The translations under genes and the position numbers were made by a program. From positions 1 through 7,293 of the forward strand of contig CALCML010000053.1 in assembly GCA_937967765.1 (NCBI GenBank): a stretch of 7,293 nucleotides of DNA. Reading direction: 5' to 3'. Positions 1 through 5,694 of the stretch are shown piece after piece (the stretch's first letter is position 1; each line of letters opens with the position of its first letter). A model generated the notes under the pieces. It was not told the origin of the DNA. It made no database searches and worked only from the letters and a program-made list of their open reading frames with translations. This DNA is from an uncultured Carnobacterium sp. GTDB taxonomy: Bacteria; Bacillota; Bacilli; Lactobacillales; Aerococcaceae.

Positions 1-1544
1 AGGAACTCAGCGTAATCAAGACCTAACAATAGTTTTGTAAAGTCTTCAATTTCGATGTTCCAATCAAAGGCCGTAAAAATTTGTACAAGTCCCATAACTT
101 GACGACGAAGCGCATATGGGTCGTTTGATCCTGTTGGAAGCATTCCAGCAGCTGTAAAGCTTAAGAAAGTATCTAACTTATCTGCAACTGCAAGTAAAGC
201 ACCTGGTACAGAAGAAGGCAATTCACCATCTGCACTTGTTGGCATATAGTGTTCACGGATTGCTTGAGCTACTTCAGGAGTTTCACCTTGTTTCAAGGCA
301 TAGATTTCACCCATGATCCCTTGTAATTCAGGGAATTCACCAACCATATTTGTTACTAAGTCAAATTTGTAGATTGAAGCTGCACGTTGCGCTGTGACAA
401 CGACATCACTTGGTAAGTTCAATTCTTTTGCAATACGTCCCACAAGTAATTGCACGCGGTCCATCTTCTCTGTCATTGAACCAATTTTTGCATGGAAGTT
501 TAATGTTTCTAATTTCTTCAAGAAAGTTGTCATCGGAATCTTTAAGTCTTCTTCATAGAAGAATAAAGCATCTTCAAGACGCGCTGTTAATACTTTTTGA
601 TTTCCTTTTGCGACATTTTCAATCATGTAGTCATTCCCGTTACGTACTGAAACGAAGAATGGTAATAATTGTTTTTCTTGGTTATATACAACGAAATAGC
701 GTTGGTGTTCTTTCATTGATGTAACTAATACTGGTTCTGGAACGACTAAGTATTTTTCATCGAAAGTACCCGCAAATGCTGTTGGATATTCTAAGATTGA
801 GCTTACTTCTTCTAATAAGTCTTCATCGATTGGAATAATCCAGTTATTCTTAGCAGCTAATTCTTCAATTTGCTTACGTACTAGAGCTTTACGTTCATCT
901 TGGTTCACGATGACAAATTGTTCAGCTAAAGCTTTTTCATAGCTTTCTGGGTTTTCAATCGTTGCTTCTTTTCCTAAGAAACGATGACCTCTTGAAGTAC
1001 GTCCAGCTTTGACATCTAATACGCCAATTTCTTCGATGACTTCATTGCCGTATAATGCAACAATCCAGTGAATTGGACGTAAATATTCAAATGTATGAGC
1101 TGCCCAACGCATTGTTACTGGGAATTTCATATCTGTAATCACAGAAGATAAGTTTTTAACCACTTCTTTTGTTGATTTACCAGCGATATGTTGTTTCACA
1201 TGAATGTATTCAACGCCATTCACTTCTTCCACATAGATATCGTCTGTTGTTAACCCTTTTCCACGAACAAATCCTTCAGCCGCTTTTGTCCATTCTCCAT
1301 CTTTTTGAGCGATAGCAAGTGATGGTCCTTTGAAGATTTCTTCACGGTCAGCTTGTTCTTCGACTAAGCCATTTACACGAACCGCCAATCTTCTTGGAGT
1401 TGCAAATGCTTCTACGGATTCAAATTCTAAGTTTTCATCTTTGAAGAAGTCTTCTACACGTTTTGCTAATTGCTCTGAACTTGAACGAACATATTGAGCA
1501 GGTAATTCTTCTAAACCGATTTCTAATAATAATGATTGTGTCAT
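1..1544 (-). CDS. glyS: Glycyl-tRNA synthetase beta subunit, 3' end cut off by the window
   Basis: This is the beta chain of the alpha2beta2 bacterial glycine-tRNA ligase, which charges tRNA(Gly) in the cytoplasm; beta supplies most of the tRNA binding. I read 514 codons from the ATG at 1544 down to base 3 and found no in-frame stop. The full family length is about 690 residues, so roughly 175 C-terminal residues with the DALR-type anticodon-binding domain lie outside the window. Family landmarks seen: the N-terminal MTQSLLLEIGLEELPAQY, TPRRLAV near residue 50, AGRTSRGHRFLG near 180-190, MKEHQRYF near 275-285, SVRNGN near 295-300, MVGEFPELQGIMGE near 398-411, and DKLDTF...GSNDPYALRRQ near 455-480. 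The start is set by an SD (GGAGGAGAAA, about 1547-1556) just upstream. The gene begins 20 bases after the glyQ stop, so the two are co-transcribed. The family assignment is secure. Confidence 0.97.
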   Translation of the reverse strand, partial: MTQSLLLEIGLEELPAQYVRSSSEQLAKRVEDFFKDENLEFESVEAFATPRRLAVRVNGLVEEQADREEIFKGPSLAIAQKDGEWTKAAEGFVRGKGLTTDDIYVEEVNGVEYIHVKQHIAGKSTKEVVKNLSSVITDMKFPVTMRWAAHTFEYLRPIHWIVALYGNEVIEEIGVLDVKAGRTSRGHRFLGKEATIENPESYEKALAEQFVIVNQDERKALVRKQIEELAAKNNWIIPIDEDLLEEVSSILEYPTAFAGTFDEKYLVVPEPVLVTSMKEHQRYFVVYNQEKQLLPFFVSVRNGNDYMIENVAKGNQKVLTARLEDALFFYEEDLKIPMTTFLKKLETLNFHAKIGSMTEKMDRVQLLVGRIAKELNLPSDVVVTAQRAASIYKFDLVTNMVGEFPELQGIMGEIYALKQGETPEVAQAIREHYMPTSADGELPSSVPGALLAVADKLDTFLSFTAAGMLPTGSNDPYALRRQVMGLVQIFTAFDWNIEIEDFTKLLLGLDYAEF

Positions 1545-1564
1545 TCTTTCTCCTCCAAACTCTC

Positions 1565-2449
1565 TTATTTCTCTTTCAATAATGGGAATCCTAATGCTTC
1601 ACGTTCAGCCACGAAAGTTTTCGCGATGGTACGAGCCATTTTACGAATACGGCCAAGGAATCCAGCGCGGTCTGTTGCAGAAATAATTCCGCGAGCATCC
1701 ATTAAGTTAAATGCATGAGAGCATTTTAAAACATAGTCATAAGCTGGGTGAACTAAGCCTTTTTGCATTAATACAGTCGCTTCTTTTTCGAAGTCTGTAA
1801 ATAATTGCATTAATAATTCAGCATTGCTTTCTTCAAAAGCGTATTTAGAATGTTCGTATTCAGGTTGTGTGAAGATATCTCCGTATTTAACATCTCCAGT
1901 CCAAACTAAATCATATACACTCTCTACTTCTTGAATGTATGAAGCAAGACGTTCTAAACCGTAAGTGATTTCACTTGTTACAGGGTGACATTCTAGTCCA
2001 CCTACTTGTTGGAAGTACGTAAATTGAGTCACTTCCATTCCATCAAGCCATACTTCCCATCCTAAACCAGCACAGCCAAGAGATGGGTTTTCCCAGTTAT
2101 CTTCCACGAAACGAATATCGTGTTCTAATGGGTTAATTCCAAGAGCTTCTAGGCTTCCTAAATATAATTCTTGAATGTTTTCAGGAGATGGTTTCATTAC
2201 CACTTGGAATTGGTGGTGTTGGAATAAACGGTTTGGATTTTCACCGTATCGACCATCTGCAGGACGACGTGAAGGTTCCACGTATGCTGCATTCCAAGGT
2301 TCTGGACCAATCGCACGAAGGAATGTATAAGGACTCATTGTCCCTGCTCCTTTTTCAGTATCGTATGCTTGAAGAAGCAAGCATCCTTGGTTAGACCAAT
2401 AATTTTGTAATGTTAAAATAATTTCTTGAACACTAAGTTTTTTTGCCAT
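1565..2449 (-). CDS. glyQ: Glycyl-tRNA synthetase alpha subunit
   Basis: This is the catalytic alpha chain of the tetrameric glycine-tRNA ligase, a class II aminoacyl-tRNA synthetase that activates glycine with ATP in the cytoplasm. It has 294 residues, normal for the family. Signature stretches: [19 protein letters not shown] (13-30), the motif 2 region [20 protein letters not shown] (55-74) followed by [34 protein letters not shown] (116-134), and the motif 3-like [11 protein letters not shown] (159-169). The C-terminal part, including [19 protein letters not shown] (251-269), is intact. The ATG at 2449 has an AAGGGGA ribosome-binding site just upstream, inside the 14-base gap after the small upstream ORF. 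It works with GlyS encoded 20 bases downstream. Expression is predicted to follow the glycine T-box at about 2736-2930. Confidence 0.98.
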   Translation of the reverse strand: MAKKLSVQEIILTLQNYWSNQGCLLLQAYDTEKGAGTMSPYTFLRAIGPEPWNAAYVEPSRRPADGRYGENPNRLFQHHQFQVVMKPSPENIQELYLGSLEALGINPLEHDIRFVEDNWENPSLGCAGLGWEVWLDGMEVTQFTYFQQVGGLECHPVTSEITYGLERLASYIQEVESVYDLVWTGDVKYGDIFTQPEYEHSKYAFEESNAELLMQLFTDFEKEATVLMQKGLVHPAYDYVLKCSHAFNLMDARGIISATDRAGFLGRIRKMARTIAKTFVAEREALGFPLLKEK

Positions 2450-2463
2450 AATTGTTCCCCTTT

Positions 2464-2706
2464 CTATTGTGCATTCACTACTGGATAGAATTCATAAATC
2501 ACACCAGGAATCACTTCACATTTCACTTCTTTAATCGCTTCATTTTTCGTCTTAAAACCGTACATTGAATGGTTAACACTTGTTTGGAATTGCTCCAACA
2601 CTTCGTCATCATGACCAATTACACTGACTTTAATTGGCGCTAATGACACCACCTTCAATTGAAAATCTTTGAATTCTGAAGCTGGGATGACCATTGTAAA
2701 ATCCAT
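2464..2706 (-). CDS. Hypothetical 80-residue protein, first gene under the glycine T-box
   Basis: I do not recognise this family. It encodes 80 residues ([15 protein letters not shown]... to ...[10 protein letters not shown]). There is no signal peptide, membrane segment, cysteine pair or obvious catalytic motif, and it is mildly acidic and soluble-looking. Its hydrophobic pattern alternates strand-like ([15 protein letters not shown], 17-31; [12 protein letters not shown], 66-77) and helix-like stretches ([18 protein letters not shown]), which could fit a small alpha/beta fold, but this is only a guess. It is probably a real gene: a strong SD (AAAGGAGG) stands 6-7 bases before the ATG, the ORF fills the space between the T-box terminator and glyQ, and its TAG stop is only 14 bases from the glyQ start. 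Its position predicts co-induction with glyQS when glycine is short. It could instead act as a leader ORF that couples translation into glyQ. Confidence 0.75.
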   Translation of the reverse strand: MDFTMVIPASEFKDFQLKVVSLAPIKVSVIGHDDEVLEQFQTSVNHSMYGFKTKNEAIKEVKCEVIPGVIYEFYPVVNAQ

Positions 2707-2729
2707 ACTACTTCCTCCTTTATCTAAAT

Positions 2730-2768
2730 AAAAAAGTCCCTATGTACACAAAAAGCATACATAGGGAC
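2730..2768 (-). terminator. Intrinsic terminator of the glycine T-box
   Basis: Read on the minus strand, GTCCCTATGTA (2758-2768) pairs perfectly with TACATAGGGAC (2736-2746) across an 11-base loop, and a run of six T follows (2730-2735). The CCCTA segment at 2762-2766 can instead pair with TAGGG at 2786-2790 in the antiterminator, so the two structures exclude each other, as a T-box requires. The hairpin sits 24 bases before the start of the small ORF, so it gates that gene, glyQ and glyS. Confidence 0.93.
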
Positions 2769-2930
2769 GACTAATCGCGGTTCCACCCTAATTTCTTGGT
2801 TTAAAACCAAGCTTCATTGTTGATAGACTCAAGTGCGCCACTTTTAATGAACCATGATATGGATTCCACCAGCCCATACTCTCTTTGACATTTTATCATT
2901 AAAAATCTCACTGTCAACGTCCTATTAATC
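2736..2930 (-). promoter_or_regulatory. Glycine-specific T-box riboswitch leader (GGC specifier)
   Basis: This leader RNA senses uncharged tRNA(Gly) and controls the downstream glyQS unit by antitermination. The conserved T-box AGGGTGGAACCGCGA is at 2775-2789. Its UGGA bulge (2782-2785) can pair with a UCCA acceptor end, matching the U discriminator base known for bacterial tRNA(Gly). Stem I is visible: TTTTAATGA (2896-2904) pairs perfectly with TCATTAAAA (2842-2850), with AGTGA on the 5' side (about 2908-2912). A distal hairpin TATGG/CCATA has GCTGGTGGAAT in its loop and AGAGAG before it. The likely specifier is GGC at 2837-2839, followed by GCACTTGAG. A small palindromic hairpin (CTTGGTTT...AAACCAAG, 2795-2811) fits Stem III. 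I see no Stem II/IIA-B, as in other glyQS leaders. The basal end of Stem I is approximate. Confidence 0.94.
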
Positions 2931-2937
2931 TTTTACT

Positions 2938-2966
2938 ATAGTACCGATAATTGCTTAAAAAGTCAA
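2938..2966 (-). promoter_or_regulatory. Sigma-A-type promoter of the T-box/glyQS transcript
   Basis: On the minus strand the -35 box TTGACT (2961-2966) and the -10 box TACTAT (2938-2943) are separated by 17 bases, close to the vegetative consensus. The predicted start near 2930 would include the whole of T-box Stem I. It lies just past the recO stop (2992), so glyQS has its own promoter even though the recO operon runs into it. Confidence 0.75.
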
Positions 2967-2991
2967 GTAAAGACAGCGTTTTGCGCTACTC

Positions 2992-3774
2992 TTAACCTTG
3001 TCCTCTTTTCTGCATTAACGTTTCCCACTCGACCATCTGATCTAAGAATTTTTTGCTCTTCAAACGAATACCCACATACTCTTCCATAATGGTGTCAAAC
3101 AGGCGTCTTAATTCACTTGTAGTTTGACTCGATAACTGAATAGAGCCGATTTGTTTTGGAGTATTCACAAGCGCTAATTGCCTTGCAACATACAATGCCT
3201 TTCTAGACAGTTGCATGCGGTACTCATCTTCGTCTAAGTGGTTACTGCACAGACATCCGTGTTTCTGTATTGAAAAATCAACTAAGTCTTTATCTCGATT
3301 ACAAATGACGCAATGTTGCCATTCTACTTCGACTCCGTAGTAACGTAAAATCTTGATTTCAAAGAAACGCAAAATCACTTCTGCATCGACTCCATTATTA
3401 ATGGCTTCAATAGCGTCCCAAAGCAGTTGGAACACTGTCTTATTCACAATATGGTCATCCATCACCGCATCTGTTAATTGCGTTAAATACGCTAAAACTG
3501 CTTGTGCCTTTACATCTGGCAAGACAATCGTCGCAGGTTTTATATCGTGACTATCCTTTAGGAAACTAAACCCATTTTGATGAATATGCCCAAGAAAAGT
3601 CGCTCTTGTAAACACCTGTGTCGCAGCTGTTAATGGATGATTGCTTTGCTGTGCATTTCGTAAAAAGAACATTAACTTTCCGTGGTCTCTCGTCAAAATT
3701 TTAACAAGCATATCTTTCTCGCGATACGCCTGTCTCATTAAGACAATTCCATCAAAATAGTGATAATAATCCAT
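2992..3774 (-). CDS. recO: DNA repair protein RecO
   Basis: RecO is the recombination mediator that works with RecR (and RecF) to load RecA onto SSB-coated single strands and to anneal complementary strands. At 260 residues it has normal family length. The N-terminal OB-fold region (about 1-80) carries the family start GIVLMRQAYREKDMLVKILTRDHGKL (9-34), and the rest is the helical C-terminal domain. A zinc-finger-like segment has C155-x2-C158 and then C174-L-C176-S-N-H179; by alignment with the usual CxxC...CxxC, H179 stands where the last cysteine is expected. The ATG at 3774 follows the era stop by 11 bases; its SD is modest (AGGA, overlapping the era stop codon), suggesting translational coupling. 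It is the last gene of the ybeY-dgkA-era-recO unit. Confidence 0.96.
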   Translation of the reverse strand: MDYYHYFDGIVLMRQAYREKDMLVKILTRDHGKLMFFLRNAQQSNHPLTAATQVFTRATFLGHIHQNGFSFLKDSHDIKPATIVLPDVKAQAVLAYLTQLTDAVMDDHIVNKTVFQLLWDAIEAINNGVDAEVILRFFEIKILRYYGVEVEWQHCVICNRDKDLVDFSIQKHGCLCSNHLDEDEYRMQLSRKALYVARQLALVNTPKQIGSIQLSSQTTSELRRLFDTIMEEYVGIRLKSKKFLDQMVEWETLMQKRGQG

Positions 3775-3785
3775 TTGATTCCATC

Positions 3786-4694
3786 CTAATCTCTATAGTC
3801 TGTATCTCGATATCCGTATTCTTGTAAGTTACTCTTACGTTTACGCCAATCTTTTTCAACTTTTACCCACAATTCAAGGTAAACCTTATTTCCAAGTAAT
3901 TGTTGAATATCGCGTCTCGCTCGCGTCCCGATTTCTTTTAAGAGACGACCACCTTTACCAATAATAATGCCTTTTTGTGATTTTCGCTCAACGATGATAT
4001 TCGCATAAACATGAACTTTATCGAATTCATCTTTTTGCATTTTATCCACTGTTACAGCCACTGAGTGAGGAATTTCTTCCTGTGTTAACTGTAAAATTTT
4101 CTCACGAATCAATTCTGAAACAACAAAGTATTCAGGATGATCTGTGATTTGGTCTGCCGGATAATATTGTGGACCTTCAGGAAGTGCGTTAATCAGACCT
4201 TCCATTAGTTCATTCACATTATTTCCTTGTAGTACTGAAATTGGGAATACACCAGCAAAATCAAGTGCATCTTTATAGCTTTCCACACGTTCTAATAATA
4301 CTTCTGGTGTGACAAGGTCAATCTTGTTTAGCACTAAGAAAATAGGTGTCTTAATCCCTTTTAGCTTTTCAATAATAAAGTCGTCCCCTGGTCCACGTTT
4401 TTCACTAACGTTCACCATGAATAAAACTGCATCTACTTCTTTCAATGCAGAGTAAGCACTCTTCACCATGAATTCCCCGAGTTCATGTTTTGGTTTATGA
4501 ATCCCTGGAGTATCTAAGAAAACGATTTGAGCATCGTCTTTCGTATAAACTCCTTGAATTTTATTTCTTGTTGTTTGTGCCTTGTCAGACATGATTGCAA
4601 TCTTTTGACCAAGCACATAGTTCATAAATGTTGATTTGCCGACATTAGGGCGTCCCACAATCGCTACAAATCCTGATTTAAATGGTTTTGTCAT
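3786..4694 (-). CDS. era: Ribosome-assembly GTPase Era
   Basis: Era is a GTPase that binds the 3' end of 16S rRNA and helps mature the 30S subunit. It has 302 residues, the usual length. The GTPase domain shows G1 GRPNVGKS (14-21), G2 threonines at TTR (41-43), G3 DTPG (61-64), G4 NKID (123-126) and a G5-like ISVLQG (152-157). The C-terminal KH RNA-binding domain contains the GxxG loop as [15 protein letters not shown] (242-256), followed by the conserved [14 protein letters not shown] (271-284). The ATG at 4694 has an AAGGAGAG SD that overlaps the TAA stop of dgkA, 9 bases away, so the two are likely coupled. YbeY, which acts on the same 16S end, is two genes upstream. In Bacillus subtilis cdd sits between dgkA and era; it is absent here. 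Confidence 0.98.
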   Translation of the reverse strand: MTKPFKSGFVAIVGRPNVGKSTFMNYVLGQKIAIMSDKAQTTRNKIQGVYTKDDAQIVFLDTPGIHKPKHELGEFMVKSAYSALKEVDAVLFMVNVSEKRGPGDDFIIEKLKGIKTPIFLVLNKIDLVTPEVLLERVESYKDALDFAGVFPISVLQGNNVNELMEGLINALPEGPQYYPADQITDHPEYFVVSELIREKILQLTQEEIPHSVAVTVDKMQKDEFDKVHVYANIIVERKSQKGIIIGKGGRLLKEIGTRARRDIQQLLGNKVYLELWVKVEKDWRKRKSNLQEYGYRDTDYRD

Positions 4695-4703
4695 ACTCTC
4701 TCC

Positions 4704-5084
4704 TTAAAAATGAATCCATTTTGGCAAAATGATGATGATTGCAATAACTACTGTAAAACTAGCGCTGAGTAACACTCCACCAGCTGCAATATCTTTTGCC
4801 TTCTTTGCTTCAATATGATATTCCTTTTTCACTAGTAAATCGACTAAATTTTCGACAACGGTGTTTAAGATTTCCATGAGAAATACGATGAAAATACACA
4901 GTAAAATAAAACACCATTCGACTGCTGATAAACCAGAGAAAATACTAATTAAGATAGCTAACCCTGCAATGCAGAGATGGGCTCTCATGTTTCTTTCTTC
5001 TTGAATCACTGTTTTGATACCGTTTAGTGCATGTCCCAGTGAAGTAAAAAAATTGGTATTCTTTTCTGTTTGTTTATGCGTCAT
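4704..5084 (-). CDS. dgkA: Undecaprenol kinase / diacylglycerol kinase family membrane protein
   Basis: This is a small trimeric-type integral membrane kinase. In Gram-positive bacteria the family phosphorylates undecaprenol (and diacylglycerol) with ATP, feeding the lipid carrier for wall polymers. The preferred start is ATG 5084 (126 residues); a GTG at 5087 in the same frame is the alternative. In the GTG-based numbering the catalytic signature is visible: E72-x2-N75-x3-E79-x3-D83 (MEILNTVVENLVD) and the AKAKDIAAG-type motif with K98 and D99. Three hydrophobic segments (about 37-54, 57-71 and 103-121) match the three-helix fold, and an amphipathic N-terminal helix with the conserved GI...EERN (23-33) precedes them. 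The start overlaps the ybeY stop by 11 bases (14 with GTG), and no good SD is visible, which suggests translational coupling to ybeY. Undecaprenol is the likelier substrate, by family knowledge. Confidence 0.94.
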   Translation of the reverse strand: MTHKQTEKNTNFFTSLGHALNGIKTVIQEERNMRAHLCIAGLAILISIFSGLSAVEWCFILLCIFIVFLMEILNTVVENLVDLLVKKEYHIEAKKAKDIAAGGVLLSASFTVVIAIIIILPKWIHF

Positions 5085-5562
5085 CACGTTTCAACCCATA
5101 TGCTTCTAGGATTTCTTTTTGCAATCCTGTCATTTCAGCTTCCTCTTCTTCTGTTTGATGGTCATAACCATTTAAGTGCAAGAAGCCATGCAGTGCTAAG
5201 AACCCAAGCTCACGTTCAAGAGAATGACCATAGTCTTCTGCTTGTTCTTTTGCACGGTCTAAAGAAATCACAATATCACCGATAGACGTTACAAAACTAT
5301 CGTCTTCTTCCATAATGGATTTCATACTTTCAAAGTCATCATCTGAATCATCTAACGCAAAACTAATCACATCTGTCACTTTATCAATATTTCTAAACTC
5401 ACGGTTGATTTCACGAATACGTTCGCTAGAAATAAATGAAATACTGCATTCTTTGTTTTCAGGGATTTTTAAGTAATCCGCAGCAAAACTAACTACACTA
5501 TGCACAAGTTCTTGATGGCTTTCTGGTACTACTTCTGTTTCATCGATAATTTCAATAATCAT
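5074..5562 (-). CDS. ybeY: Endoribonuclease YbeY (rRNA maturation factor)
   Basis: YbeY is a zinc-dependent single-strand endoribonuclease involved in 16S rRNA 3'-end processing and ribosome quality control. It has 162 residues, normal length. The defining zinc motif H-x3-H-x5-H is HGFLHLNGYDH, with H125, H129 and H135. Upstream are the family stretches INREFRNIDKVTDVISFAL (52-70), where SFAL replaces the more usual SFP, and SIGDIVIS (93-100). An acidic insert (DDSDDDFESMKSIMEEDD, 71-88) lies between them. The ATG at 5562 has a strong SD (AAAAAAGGAG) about 8 bases upstream. It is the first gene of a tightly packed operon with dgkA, era and recO, and it is separated from pgpH by a terminator. 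Confidence 0.97.
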   Translation of the reverse strand: MIIEIIDETEVVPESHQELVHSVVSFAADYLKIPENKECSISFISSERIREINREFRNIDKVTDVISFALDDSDDDFESMKSIMEEDDSFVTSIGDIVISLDRAKEQAEDYGHSLERELGFLALHGFLHLNGYDHQTEEEEAEMTGLQKEILEAYGLKRDDA

Positions 5563-5592
5563 ATTAAAAACTCCTTTTTTAGCGTCACTAAT

Positions 5593-5621
5593 ATTGTAAC
5601 AAACTCCCTACATTATTGGAA
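5593..5621 (-). promoter_or_regulatory. Probable extended -10 promoter of ybeY-dgkA-era-recO
   Basis: On the minus strand TACAAT (5593-5598) is preceded by TGT, an extended -10 element. The -35 region TTCCAA (5616-5621) is weak, with a 17-base spacer. It lies between the pgpH terminator and the ybeY ribosome-binding site, where a promoter is needed if that terminator is efficient. The start would be near 5586, giving a leader of about 24 bases. This is pattern evidence only. Confidence 0.5.
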
Positions 5622-5649
5622 CTTTGACGGTCTTAAAGTTTGCTTTTAC

Positions 5650-5686
5650 AAAAAAACTCCCCTCAACTTTAACGAGTTGAAGGGAG
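5650..5686 (-). terminator. Strong intrinsic terminator after pgpH
   Basis: Read on the minus strand, CTCCCTTCAAC (5676-5686) pairs with GTTGAGGGGAG (5657-5667) over 11 positions with one G-U wobble and an 8-base loop, followed by seven T (5650-5656). It starts 8 bases past the pgpH stop. No comparable T run follows the hairpin on the plus strand, so it acts on pgpH transcripts. It separates pgpH from ybeY transcriptionally. Confidence 0.93.
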
Positions 5687-5694
5687 AGAATCTT

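Noticed and set aside
410..724. Plus-strand 104-aa ORF
   Set aside because: It lies wholly antisense to the well-supported glyS frame, has no SD context and codes for a low-complexity Ser/Leu-rich product; it is a shadow ORF.
2188..2394. Plus-strand 68-aa ORF, and similar ORFs at 1536-1718, 3353-3550 and 5070-5285
   Set aside because: They are antisense to glyQ, glyS/glyQ, recO and ybeY/dgkA, show no recognisable protein features, and are explained by the conserved genes opposite.
2973..2989. Hairpin after the recO stop as a terminator
   Set aside because: The stem is GTAGCG/CGCTGT with two G-U pairs and a 5-base loop, and the following sequence is only a broken T run, so it is too weak to call.
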